Below are positions 27,049 through 34,983 of a stretch of 64,000 bases of DNA, in pieces (the first letter of the stretch is position 1; the number at the start of each line of letters is the position of its first letter). Below the pieces are notes generated by a model that saw only the letters and a list, made by a program, of their open reading frames with translations, was not told where the DNA came from and did not search any database. Source of the stretch: Actinoplanes nipponensis (GTDB lineage: Bacteria; Actinomycetota; Actinomycetes; Mycobacteriales; Micromonosporaceae); assembly GCF_016862275.1 (NCBI RefSeq), contig NZ_BOMQ01000036.1:124001-188000 (forward strand), in the 5' to 3' direction. The position numbers and the translations under genes were made by a program.

Positions 27049-27075
27049 GCCCGCCGGATCCGCGATCCGGCGGGC
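27049..27075. terminator. Bidirectional hairpin between methyltransferase and YbhB-like gene
   Basis: A 12-bp perfect stem (27049-27060 with 27064-27075) and a three-base loop between two convergent stop codons. Confidence 0.8.
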
Positions 27076-27090
27076 TTCGTCGTCAGTGGG

Positions 27091-27621
27091 TCAGCCCCTG
27101 ACCTGGTACGTGGGCCGGATCGTCGCCCGGGCCAACGTGTGGAAGGCCAGGTTGAAGCCGACGTAGGCCGGGGTGGCGTCCGCGCCCACCTCGAGCCGGT
27201 CGACGTCCAGGGCGTGCACCGCGAAGACGTACCGGTGCGGCCGGTCGCCGGGCGGGGGCGCCGCGCCGCCGTAGCCGGTGTCGCCGTAGTCGTTGCGGAC
27301 GGAGAACGCGTCCTCCGGCAGCGGGTCGACACCGCGGTCGAGCTCGGTCACCGAGACCGGCAGGTTGACCGCCACCCAGTGCCAGAAGCCGCTGCCCGTC
27401 GGCGCGTCCGGGTCGAAGCAGGTCACGACGAAGCCCCGCGTCTCCGCGGGGAAGCCGGACCAGGACAGCTGCGGGGAAAGGTTCTTGCCGCCCACGCTGG
27501 TGTGGGCGTACAGCTCGTCGAGCGGTTGGCCGTCGGTCACGTCCGCGCTGGTCAGCGTGAAGGCCGGGACCGGCGGCAGGAGGTCGTAAGGATCCGGCGC
27601 TGGGGCTCGCTCCAGGCTCAT
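27091..27621 (-). CDS. YbhB/YbcL (Raf kinase inhibitor-like, PEBP) family protein
   Basis: 176 residues from ATG 27621. The PEBP fold is shown by [52 protein letters not shown] and [18 protein letters not shown]. These include the conserved Asp-Pro-Asp-Ala-Pro and the Asp/His set of the ligand pocket. Bacterial members are cytoplasmic or secreted, and their role is not settled. No signal peptide is visible. The frame could start further upstream at 27711, but that part lacks family features. Confidence 0.9.
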   Translation of the reverse strand: MSLERAPAPDPYDLLPPVPAFTLTSADVTDGQPLDELYAHTSVGGKNLSPQLSWSGFPAETRGFVVTCFDPDAPTGSGFWHWVAVNLPVSVTELDRGVDPLPEDAFSVRNDYGDTGYGGAAPPPGDRPHRYVFAVHALDVDRLEVGADATPAYVGFNLAFHTLARATIRPTYQVRG

Positions 27622-27972
27622 GCTCGGTAGTCCTTCCACGTCGTCGGCACCGCGATGGCGCCGGTTCGAGAACTTCCCCCGTCTGCCGACAGTAACCGGG
27701 TGAGGTGTCACACATCTTTCGCGCCGTCGCCGCTGTGCTCCTTTTCAGGAAACGCACAGGTGGTGCGCGTGGTCGGGGTTGCGCGCGGTGATAGTGGTGT
27801 CAGACATCCGACCGGGTACGTAGGGCAGAGATCCCCGTGCTCGGTGGCGATCGGTCGCCGCACGGCGGCCAGCAAGTCGGCACCCGCCCTCGCGACGGGT
27901 GCCGACTGCTGTCTGCGGAGGTTGCGCCGCGAATCACCACGGACACCGGGCGCGCGGTGAGAGCATCGAGGC
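27622..27972. other. Intergenic region with a perfect hairpin (27876-27906)
   Basis: About 350 bases between divergent genes. An 11-bp perfect stem (27876-27886 with 27896-27906) and a nine-base loop lie about 65 bases before the GTG of the sensor kinase. It may be an attenuator, an operator or the terminator of an unannotated short transcript. Nothing else is recognised. Confidence 0.5.
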
Positions 27973-29175
27973 GTGAGAGCCCCTCTCCCGACCGACGAAG
28001 AGGCTCGCCTGGCCGCGCTGCACGAGGCCAAGGTGCTCGACACCCTGCCGGAGGACGACTTCGACGACATCGCCCTGCTGGCCTCGGAGATCTGCGGCAC
28101 CCCGATCAGCCTGGTCACCATGGTCGACGCCGACCGGCAGTGGTTCAAGGCCAAGGTCGGGCTGGAGCTCGACGGGACGCACCGGGACGACTCGCTGTGC
28201 GCCCACGCGATCCACCAGCACGACGTCCTGGAGGTGCCCGACGCCGGCGCCGACCGCCGGTTCGCCGACAACCCGCTGGTCACCGGCGACCACAAGTTCC
28301 GGTTCTACGCGGGCGCCCCGGTCCTGCTCGACGGCACCCACGCCGTCGGCACCGTGTGCGTCGTCGACCACGTCCCCCGCGAGCTCACCGAGGCCCAGCG
28401 CCGCGCCCTGCGCTGCCTGGCCCGGCACGCCTCCGTCCAGCTCGAGCTGCGCCGCTACGCCCAGCACGCCGGGGACATCGCCGACCGGATGCGCCAGCTC
28501 GACCGGATGAAGGACTCGTTCCTGGCCGGGGTGAGTCACGAGCTGCGGACGCCGCTGACCTCGATCCGCGGCTACCTGGAGATGCTCCAGTCCGACGGCT
28601 TCGAGCCCGAGACGTCGCAGCGCTTCCTGTCGGTCATCCAGCGCAACTCCGACCGGCTGCTGCGGCTCATCGACGACCTGCTCACGGTGTCCCGGCTCAG
28701 CGACGGCGGGATCCGGCTGGACCTCGTGGAGCTGGACCTGGCTGAGCTGGTCCACCAGGTCAGCACGGCCTGCCGGCCGCTGGCCGAGCACCGCGACGTG
28801 GCGCTGCACAACCTCGTGGATCACCCGGTGCCCGCCCGGGGCGACTCGCGCCGCCTCGGTCAGGCGCTGAACCACCTGGTCGTCAACGCGATCAAGTTCA
28901 CCGCGCCGGGCGGCGAGATCATCATCCGGACCACGGCCGGCGCCGAGCCGGAGCTGCTCATCATCGACACCGGGATGGGCATCCCCGCGGCGGAGCTGCC
29001 GCACGTCTTCGACCGCTTCTTCCGCAGCGCGGCCGCCGACCGGATGGCGGCGGCCGGTTCCGGGGTCGGGCTGTCGATCGTCAACCTGATCATCGAGGCC
29101 CACCACGGCAGCATCCACCTGGACAGCGAGCCGGGCGTGGGCACCACGGTCCGGATCACCCTGCCGCGGCCCTGA
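27973..29175 (+). CDS. GAF-domain sensor histidine kinase
   Basis: 400 residues from a GTG at 27973. Residues of about 15-160 form a GAF domain (EAKVLDTLPEDDFDDIALLASEIC, VTMVDADRQWFKAKVG, FYAGAPVLLDGTHAVGTVCVVD). This belongs to the subtype that begins with L..Y.VLDT-like text in many phytochrome-like kinases. The phospho-acceptor His is in GVSHELRTPLTS (about 187). The ATPase domain has N-box NHLVVNAIKFT, G1 DTGMGIP and G2 GSGVGLSIVN. There are no membrane segments, so it is soluble. No response regulator is adjacent, so it is an orphan kinase. The signal is unknown. Confidence 0.92.
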   Translation: MRAPLPTDEEARLAALHEAKVLDTLPEDDFDDIALLASEICGTPISLVTMVDADRQWFKAKVGLELDGTHRDDSLCAHAIHQHDVLEVPDAGADRRFADNPLVTGDHKFRFYAGAPVLLDGTHAVGTVCVVDHVPRELTEAQRRALRCLARHASVQLELRRYAQHAGDIADRMRQLDRMKDSFLAGVSHELRTPLTSIRGYLEMLQSDGFEPETSQRFLSVIQRNSDRLLRLIDDLLTVSRLSDGGIRLDLVELDLAELVHQVSTACRPLAEHRDVALHNLVDHPVPARGDSRRLGQALNHLVVNAIKFTAPGGEIIIRTTAGAEPELLIIDTGMGIPAAELPHVFDRFFRSAAADRMAAAGSGVGLSIVNLIIEAHHGSIHLDSEPGVGTTVRITLPRP

Positions 29176-29182
29176 CCCGGCC

Positions 29183-29824
29183 TCAGCAGCCGAACAGGGG
29201 CAGGCAGGGCTCCAGCCCCTCGATCCGGACGTCGATCGTGCGGTTCGCCGCCCAGCCGGCCCGGTCGAGGCGCAACCGGCGGCCCACCACCGCCTCGCCG
29301 CGGACGACGTGCCGGGCGATGCCGTCGTCGGCGTAACCGAGCTTGCGCGAGACGCCGTACGACGCGGCGTTGTCCGCGAACGCCTCGGAGATTGCCCACT
29401 GGGCGTCCAGCCCGGCGAACGCCAGCGCCAGCACGGCCGCGCGCATCTCGGTGCCGAAGCCCCGGCTGTGGTGCTCGCGGCCCAGCCAGGAGCCCGTACC
29501 CACCTCGCGCAGGACGGCGAACCGCCGGGCGTCGACGCCCTGGGTGCCGATCACCTGGCCGTCGTGCACCGCCACCAGGTGCAGCGCCCAGTCGTCGGGC
29601 GCCCACTGGCCCCACATCCGCCAGTGGAACTGCAGGGTGCCGCGGGCCACCTCGCCCGGAGGGCGATCGGTCCACGGCACCACGAACGGCATGACGCCGG
29701 GGTCGTGCACCCCGGCCGCCGCGACCTGCGCGAGCCCGGCCAGGTCGGTCAGGTCCGGAACGCGCAGTTCGAGCCGCGGCGTCCGCAGCCGCAGCCCGAA
29801 CAGCGGCCAGTGCTCAGCGATCAT
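29183..29824 (-). CDS. GNAT-family N-acetyltransferase (RimJ/RimL-like)
   Basis: 213 residues. The acetyl-CoA fold is shown by LRTPRLELRVPDLTDLAGL at the N-terminus, GTGSWLGREHHSRGFGTEMRAAVL (the R/Q-x-x-G-x-G/A motif around 113-130) and AISEAFADNAASYGVSRKLGY (about 143-163). The layout resembles RimJ/RimL-type enzymes that acetylate protein N-termini or small amines. The real substrate is unknown. It converges with the histidine kinase gene, eight bases apart. Confidence 0.88.
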   Translation of the reverse strand: MIAEHWPLFGLRLRTPRLELRVPDLTDLAGLAQVAAAGVHDPGVMPFVVPWTDRPPGEVARGTLQFHWRMWGQWAPDDWALHLVAVHDGQVIGTQGVDARRFAVLREVGTGSWLGREHHSRGFGTEMRAAVLALAFAGLDAQWAISEAFADNAASYGVSRKLGYADDGIARHVVRGEAVVGRRLRLDRAGWAANRTIDVRIEGLEPCLPLFGC

Positions 29825-29866
29825 GCGAAGGATTCTCGCCGCCGGGCACCGGCCCGCGCCAACCCC

Positions 29867-30670
29867 TCAGAACCGCTCGATGTGCAGACCCGCGTAGAGC
29901 GGGCGGTAGACGACACCGGTCCGCGGGTTCCCGGCGTCGATCATCATGCCGCCGCCCATGTAGATGCCCACGTGCCCCGGCCCGACGACCAGGTCACCCG
30001 GCCGGGCGGCGGACCGCGAGACGGTACGGGCGCGGGCCGCCTGAGCCCCCGAGGAGTGCGGCAACCGGAGCCCGGCCAGCGCGTACGCCCGCTTGGTGAA
30101 GCCCGAGCAGTCGAACGCGTGCGGCCCCTCCGCGCCGCGCCGATAGGTCTTGCCGACCTGCGACCGGGCGAACGCGATGACCGACGACATCCGCATCGAC
30201 GTGCGCACCCGGGTCACCGTACGGCGCTTGGGCACCGCCCGGTGCCGGACAGCCGACCGGGTCCGGGCCCCGACCGCGGACCCCCGCTCGGCCGCGGCCC
30301 GGCGGGCGGCAACCGCGCGTCGCACGGCGACGCGGCGTTGCGCGGCGGCCCTGACCTCAGCGACCCGGCGGGCCTGCGCGGCCCGGCGTAACGTCGCGAT
30401 TTTCTGGGTCTCCCGCTGGGCGGAGCGCTGCGCCGCCCGCACTGCCACGGCAACCGGCCGCGCGGTGGACCGGCGCACGGCCGAGCGCGACGCTCGCAGT
30501 GCGGTCCGGGCCAGCAGGGCCGGCTGTGGGTCCACCACGGCGGGCGCGGCGGCCGGCGCGGCGGCCGGCAGGCTTTCCAGGGGAGGTTCGACGGATTCGA
30601 GAACCGGCGAGCTCACGGCGAGCGCGAGGGCGCCGGCGGCCAGGACGCGGCCGGTGGACGGACGGGACAG
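29867..30670 (-). CDS. Secreted NlpC/P60 peptidoglycan endopeptidase
   Basis: About 267 residues. The C-terminal 110 residues form an NlpC/P60 cysteine peptidase: catalytic Cys in FDCSGFTKRAY, His in GPGHVGIYMGGG and a third residue near MIDAGNP. Such enzymes cut peptidoglycan stem peptides outside the cell. A long, very Arg/Ala-rich basic linker (about 45-155) precedes it. The start is unclear: no ATG, GTG or TTG gives a good N-terminus. A CTG at 30670 has GGAGG six bases upstream and yields an ideal signal peptide (LAAGALALAVSS), so it is proposed. The open frame runs further upstream to 30919, but the extra part looks non-coding. Confidence 0.82.
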   Translation of the reverse strand: MSRPSTGRVLAAGALALAVSSPVLESVEPPLESLPAAAPAAAPAVVDPQPALLARTALRASRSAVRRSTARPVAVAVRAAQRSAQRETQKIATLRRAAQARRVAEVRAAAQRRVAVRRAVAARRAAAERGSAVGARTRSAVRHRAVPKRRTVTRVRTSMRMSSVIAFARSQVGKTYRRGAEGPHAFDCSGFTKRAYALAGLRLPHSSGAQAARARTVSRSAARPGDLVVGPGHVGIYMGGGMMIDAGNPRTGVVYRPLYAGLHIERF

Positions 30671-30921
30671 CGAAGCCTCCGAGTTCGGCCCGGGGCTCTC
30701 ACGCGAATCCCAATTCCGTTGCGACGGGTGGTGCCGCCGTGCCGGAAGTCGACCGCGCAAACGGTGACAATGGGAACCCAGGCGATATTGGTAATTCCGT
30801 CGACCATGCCAACACACAATCACGGTCGCGTTGCGGAGAATCGAAAAAAAGTGCCCCCGGAGTGTCGATCCGAGCGTGACCCGTTCGTGTATCCGTAGCG
30901 ATCCCGAGCAGTGGAGCAAAC

Positions 30922-31263
30922 ATGAAGACGTACCTGATCAGCATCTTCCAGCCGGACGGCCCGCCGCCCGGGCCGGAGGTTCTGGAACCGATGATGCACC
31001 AGCTCGAGGCACTTCAGCAGGAGCTGAAGGACACCGGCGCGTTCGTGTTCGCCGCGCCGCTGTGCCCGCCCAGCACCGCTACCGTGGTGCGGGTCAGCGG
31101 GGCCGACGCCGTGCTGACCGACGGGCCCTTCCTGGAGAGCAAAGAATTCCTCGGCGGTTTCACGGTCGTCACCGCCGCCGACCTCGACGCCGCGCTGAAG
31201 TGGGCCCAGCGCATGGCGGCGGTCACGACTCTGCCCGTGGAGGTGCGGCCATTCGCGGATTGA
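30922..31263 (+). CDS. YCII/DGPF-domain protein
   Basis: 113 residues behind a GGAG ribosome binding site. The YCII fold carries the family motif [16 protein letters not shown] (about 67-82), the DGPF signature of small proteins linked to ECF42-type sigma factors. Its stop codon overlaps the TTG start of the sigma-factor gene, so the two are translated together. DGPF proteins are thought to be ECF42 targets or partners; the biochemical role is unknown. Confidence 0.9.
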   Translation: MKTYLISIFQPDGPPPGPEVLEPMMHQLEALQQELKDTGAFVFAAPLCPPSTATVVRVSGADAVLTDGPFLESKEFLGGFTVVTAADLDAALKWAQRMAAVTTLPVEVRPFAD

Positions 31264-32462
31264 GCGACGTCTTCCGGGCGGAATACGGCCGCGCGGTCGC
31301 CGTCCTGACCCGCTTCCTCGGCGACCTCGATCTCGCCGAGGAAGCGGTGCAGGACGCGTTCACCGTGGCCAGTGCGAAGTGGCCGGCCGAGGGCGTCCCG
31401 CCGAGCCCGGCCGGCTGGATCATCACCACGGCCCGCAACCGGGCCGTGGACCGGCTGCGGCGCGAGTCCGCCCGGGCCGCCAAGGAGGCCGAGGCGGCGC
31501 TGCTGGTCCCGGACTCGCCGGCGCGGGAGCGCACCGACCAGCTCCGGCTGATCTTCACCTGCTGCCATCCGGCCCTCGCCCCCACCGCCCGGATCGCGCT
31601 CACGCTGCGGCTGCTGGGCGGGCTGAGCACGTCCGAGATCGCCCGCGCGTTCCTGGTGCCGGAGCCGACCATGGCCCAGCGCATCGTCCGGGCCAAGGGC
31701 AAGATCCGGGACGCGGGCATCCCGTTCCGGGTGCCCGGCGACGACGAGCTGCCGGGCCGGCTGCGGTCGGTCCTGGCCGTGCTCTACCTGATCTTCAACG
31801 AGGGGTACGCGGCCAGCGGCGGCCCCACCCTGACCCGCGACGACCTGTGCGCCGAGGCCGTCCGGCTCACCCGGATGCTGGTTCGGCTGATGCCCGAGGA
31901 GCCCGAGGTGCAGGGGCTGCTGGCGTTGCAGCTGCTCATTCTGGCCCGGCGTCCGGCCCGCACCACAGTGGACGGGACGCTGGTCCGACTGGCCGATCAG
32001 GACCGCTCCCGGTGGGACGCCGCGCTGATCGCCGAGGGGCAGCAGATCGTGCGGGCCTGCGTACGGCGCGGGCAGCCGGGCCCGTACCAGCTCCAGGCCG
32101 CGATCAACGCCGTGCACAGCGCCGCGCCCACCGTGGCCGCGACCGACTGGCCGGCCATCGTGGAGCTCTACGACCAGCTCATGACCTGCACGCCGACCCC
32201 GGTGGTGGCCCTGAACCGCGCGGTGGCGGTGGCCGAGGTGTCCGGCCCGGCCGCGGCGCTGCCCCTGGTGGAGGCCCTGAACCTGGACCGCTATCACCTT
32301 TTCCACGCGATCCGGGCGGACCTGCTGCGCCGTCTGGGCCGCGACGCGGAGGCGAAGGCGGCCTACGCCCGGGCGGCCGGGCTGACCGGCAACGCGGCCG
32401 AGCGGGCGTTCCTGCGACGGGCCGGGGACCTCACCAGCCCCGGGTTCCCGGACCGCCCTTGA
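31260..32462 (+). CDS. ECF sigma factor with TPR-like C-terminal extension (ECF42-like)
   Basis: 400 residues from the TTG at 31260, four bases overlapping the YCII stop codon, with GAGG upstream. Region 2 lies at about 8-75 ([39 protein letters not shown]). Region 4 lies at about 120-175 ([41 protein letters not shown]). A C-terminal extension of over 200 residues contains the DUF6596-type segment [14 protein letters not shown] and helical TPR-like repeats ([21 protein letters not shown]). This arrangement with a DGPF gene defines the ECF42 group. No anti-sigma factor is nearby; the C-terminal extension is thought to control activity. Confidence 0.92.
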   Translation: MSDVFRAEYGRAVAVLTRFLGDLDLAEEAVQDAFTVASAKWPAEGVPPSPAGWIITTARNRAVDRLRRESARAAKEAEAALLVPDSPARERTDQLRLIFTCCHPALAPTARIALTLRLLGGLSTSEIARAFLVPEPTMAQRIVRAKGKIRDAGIPFRVPGDDELPGRLRSVLAVLYLIFNEGYAASGGPTLTRDDLCAEAVRLTRMLVRLMPEEPEVQGLLALQLLILARRPARTTVDGTLVRLADQDRSRWDAALIAEGQQIVRACVRRGQPGPYQLQAAINAVHSAAPTVAATDWPAIVELYDQLMTCTPTPVVALNRAVAVAEVSGPAAALPLVEALNLDRYHLFHAIRADLLRRLGRDAEAKAAYARAAGLTGNAAERAFLRRAGDLTSPGFPDRP

Positions 32463-32892
32463 ACGGCCCGGTGATGTCCTTGGTGATCCACCCCCCGTAG
32501 AAGTCACCCTCCTGCGCCCGGACCAGCTCGCCGTCGACCCGGCACTCGTCCACCCGGCTCGGGTAGAACGCGACGGCCCCGGCCAGCTCGGCGTAGGCGG
32601 GCTCCGGCACGGCGTAGGACCAGGCGGCGTCGGGCACCCGGGTGCCGCCGACGACCAGGTCCCAGTAGCCGGCGGTGCCCTTGAACTCGCAGAACGAGTG
32701 GCCGCGGGCCCGCTCCAGCACGCCGGGGGCGACGTCGTCGAACGGCACGTAGTAGACGGGCGGGTGCGACGTCTCCAGCACCCGCCAGCAGCGGTCGCTG
32801 TCGACCAGAGTCACCCCGGCGTGCACGACGGTGATGCGGGCGGCGCTGCGCTCGAGCCGCGGCGGCCGCGGGTAGTCCCAGACGGATTCCAC
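32431..32892 (-). CDS. DUF427 family protein
   Basis: 153 residues. Family features are [66 protein letters not shown] and [23 protein letters not shown], together a complete DUF427 beta-barrel. Function is unknown. It converges with, and overlaps by 32 bases, the sigma-factor gene. Confidence 0.93.
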   Translation of the reverse strand: MESVWDYPRPPRLERSAARITVVHAGVTLVDSDRCWRVLETSHPPVYYVPFDDVAPGVLERARGHSFCEFKGTAGYWDLVVGGTRVPDAAWSYAVPEPAYAELAGAVAFYPSRVDECRVDGELVRAQEGDFYGGWITKDITGPFKGGPGTRGW

Positions 32893-32932
32893 CTCGTCAC
32901 GGTACGTCGCTCACCTGGGGAACCCCGGGTCG

Positions 32933-33724
32933 TCAGCGCGCGGCGCCGCCGGCGCCGGCCAGAACAGCCGCGAACTCGGCGCGGTTCGGGCCCAGCACGG
33001 CGAACACCACGTGCACCATGGGCTGCCCGGCCAGCGCGGCGGCGAAGGCCTCCGCGACCGTGGTGGGGTCGTTGCCGAACACCCCGCACCCCCACGCGCC
33101 GAGCACCAGCCGGCGATGGCCGTGCGCGGCCGCGACGGCCAGGATCCGCGCCGCGCGACGGCGCAGCACCTCGGGCACCCCGGCGGCCCGGTCCGGCTGA
33201 TTGCGGCGGATCGCGCCCAGGTTGGGCGCGGCCGCGGTCAGGAACGAGACCGGGTACGGCTGCGTGAGCAGCGCCGCCCGATCGTCCCGGAAGACGGGTA
33301 CGCCCGGTGAGTAGATGACCCGGTCGGAGTAGGTGAGCTCGGCGTGCGACCGGTGGAACGTGTAGAACTCACCGGCGGCGCGCAGGCACGGATACAGTCC
33401 CGAGCTGCGGGCGATGCTCTCCTCCTGGGCCTGCGCGCCGTTGAGGAAGCCGCCGCCCGGGCTGCGGGCCGAGGCGAAGACCAGCGCCGCGACATCACCG
33501 CCGAGGCGTCGCGCCGCGGCCAGCGTGGACTCGCCCGTGACCTCGACGAGCCCGGCCGGCCCGGCGTCACCGGCGGGCAGCTCCTCCGTGGGCAGGTGCA
33601 GCCGGGTGCCGGCGACCGCGGGCGCGACGTCGATGCGCACCTCGGTCCCGCCCGGGTCGTGATACCAGCCACGCTCGGTGATGGCCACGGTCTCCCGGGC
33701 GATGGCCCGCAGTCGTTCGCTCAT
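32933..33724 (-). CDS. TIGR02452-type macrodomain/bacterial poly(ADP-ribose) glycohydrolase-like protein
   Basis: 263 residues from ATG 33724. An ATG pair at 33736-33739 is an alternative start. The signature ARSPGGGFLNGAQAQEESIAR (about 92-112) matches the GGG-x6-8-QEE motif of bacterial-type PARG; the second glutamate is the catalytic residue there. LVLGAWGCGVFGNDPTTVAEAF is the family's C-terminal motif. Such proteins remove ADP-ribose chains or act on related ADP-ribosylated targets. No ADP-ribosyltransferase is visible in the window, so the physiological partner is unknown. Confidence 0.88.
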   Translation of the reverse strand: MSERLRAIARETVAITERGWYHDPGGTEVRIDVAPAVAGTRLHLPTEELPAGDAGPAGLVEVTGESTLAAARRLGGDVAALVFASARSPGGGFLNGAQAQEESIARSSGLYPCLRAAGEFYTFHRSHAELTYSDRVIYSPGVPVFRDDRAALLTQPYPVSFLTAAAPNLGAIRRNQPDRAAGVPEVLRRRAARILAVAAAHGHRRLVLGAWGCGVFGNDPTTVAEAFAAALAGQPMVHVVFAVLGPNRAEFAAVLAGAGGAAR

Positions 33725-33813
33725 GATGTAGTCCATCATGGTCGCCCGGGCGCCCGCGGTCACCGGAGTTACGCCGCCGTCATCCCGCGGCCCACCCTCC
33801 CGGGATCCGCACG

Positions 33814-34347
33814 TCAGGCCGTCACGTACGGGCGGGCCTCGTGGGCGTCGCGCAGCGTGAGGCCCCACCAGGCCAGGCGGTCCAGCAGCAGCTGGGCGGC
33901 GGCGCCGGGCACCTCGGGATCGAGCGGCAAGCCGTCCGGCCCGAAGCAGCTCCGCCCGCCGTGGAAGCTGACCGTGTCACGGACCGTGACGGCGTGCAGC
34001 TCGGCGAAGACGGGGCGCAGATGCTCGACCGCGCGCAGGCCGCCCGACAGCCCGCCGTACGAGACGAAGCCGACGGGTTTGGCGAGCCACTCGCGGAAGT
34101 GGCCGTCGATGACGGCCTTGAGCGGTGCGGGATAGCTGTGGTTGTACTCGGGGGTGACGACGACGAAGGCGTCGGCGGCGCCCAGCCTCGCAGTGACAGT
34201 GGCGGCGTCGGCCAGGTCGACGACCTGGACGTCCAGGTCGGCACGGCGGCGCGCCTCCCCGGCGAACCAGGCGGCGACGGTCGGCCCGAAGCGCCCTTCC
34301 CGGGTGCTGGCGACGATGACGGCTACGCGGAGCGGTGGTACGGGCAC
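33814..34347 (-). CDS. NADPH-dependent FMN reductase (flavodoxin-like)
   Basis: 177 residues from a GTG at 34347 with GAGGAG six bases upstream. The long open frame extending to 36423 is an artefact. The flavodoxin-like fold is shown by VAVIVASTREGRFGPTVAAWF (FMN phosphate loop), VVVTPEYNHSYPAPLKAVID (about 73-92) and VGFVSYGGLSGGLRAVEHLR. It probably reduces FMN or quinones with NADPH. It is transcribed divergently from soxR-like 34433, with a SoxR-type box between, so it is probably a SoxR target responding to redox-cycling compounds. Confidence 0.9.
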   Translation of the reverse strand: MPVPPLRVAVIVASTREGRFGPTVAAWFAGEARRRADLDVQVVDLADAATVTARLGAADAFVVVTPEYNHSYPAPLKAVIDGHFREWLAKPVGFVSYGGLSGGLRAVEHLRPVFAELHAVTVRDTVSFHGGRSCFGPDGLPLDPEVPGAAAQLLLDRLAWWGLTLRDAHEARPYVTA

Positions 34348-34388
34348 GGTGTTCTCCTCGGTCGGTGCGGTGACGGCCGACGCTAAAA

Positions 34389-34406
34389 CCCCAACTAATG
34401 TTGAGG
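34389..34406. promoter_or_regulatory. SoxR box between FMN reductase and soxR-like gene
   Basis: CCCCAACTAATGTTGAGG is an 18-base imperfect dyad that closely resembles the SoxR operator CCTCAAGTTAACTTGAGG. It lies 41 bases from the reductase start and 26 from the regulator start. Confidence 0.8.
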
Positions 34407-34432
34407 TCAAGCCGAGGATGGGGGACGGACCC

Positions 34433-34858
34433 ATGGAACTGAGCGTCGGCGAACTGGCCGCCCGCAGCGGGGTACGGGTGTCGGCCCTGCACTTCTTCGA
34501 ACGCCAGGGCCTGATCACCAGCCGGCGCACGGCCGGGAACCAGCGACGGTACCGGCGCGACGCGCTCCGGCGGGTGGCGTTCATCCGGATCGCGCAGCGG
34601 GTGGGCATTCCGCTGAAGGAGGTGCGCGCGGTGCTGGCGCTGCTGCCGGACAGCCGCACCCCGACCCGCGAGGACTGGGCCCGGGTGTCGCGCTGCTGGC
34701 AGGAGGAGCTGGACCGGCGGATGCGCCATCTGGAGCAGCTGCGCAGCGACTTCACCGGCTGCGTCGGATGCGGGTGCATGTCGATCGACCGGTGCCCGCT
34801 GATCAATCCGAACGACGAGCTGGGGCGGCAGGGGCCGGGACCGCGCCGGCTCATCTGA
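34433..34858 (+). CDS. soxR: SoxR-like redox-sensing MerR-family regulator
   Basis: 141 residues from ATG 34433 behind GGGGGA; ATG 34418 is an alternative. The MerR helix-turn-helix is at about 3-40 (LSVGELAARSGVRVSALHFFERQGL, TAGNQRRYRRDALRRVAFI), followed by a dimerisation helix. The 2Fe-2S cluster is bound by the four cysteines of CVGCGCMSIDRC (C-x2-C-x-C-x5-C). SoxR is activated by redox-cycling metabolites; in actinobacteria it usually controls oxidoreductases rather than soxS. The divergent FMN reductase fits this. A second SoxR occurs at 49445-49879. Confidence 0.92.
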   Translation: MELSVGELAARSGVRVSALHFFERQGLITSRRTAGNQRRYRRDALRRVAFIRIAQRVGIPLKEVRAVLALLPDSRTPTREDWARVSRCWQEELDRRMRHLEQLRSDFTGCVGCGCMSIDRCPLINPNDELGRQGPGPRRLI

Positions 34859-34983
34859 CCGCTCCCCCCGCCGGCGGGCCGGACGGACCGGCGGTTGCTT
34901 GCGGGCGCGGCGCGCGCCTCAGCGACACCGAGGTGGCAAAGTGGGGCATATCCCCTTAAGTCATCGAGAGGTAGTTCCCTTCC

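Noticed and set aside
30680..30910. c-di-AMP (ydaO-type) riboswitch upstream of the NlpC/P60 gene
   Set aside because: Such leaders often precede actinobacterial cell-wall hydrolase genes, but the conserved ydaO core blocks could not be found in this 230-base region.
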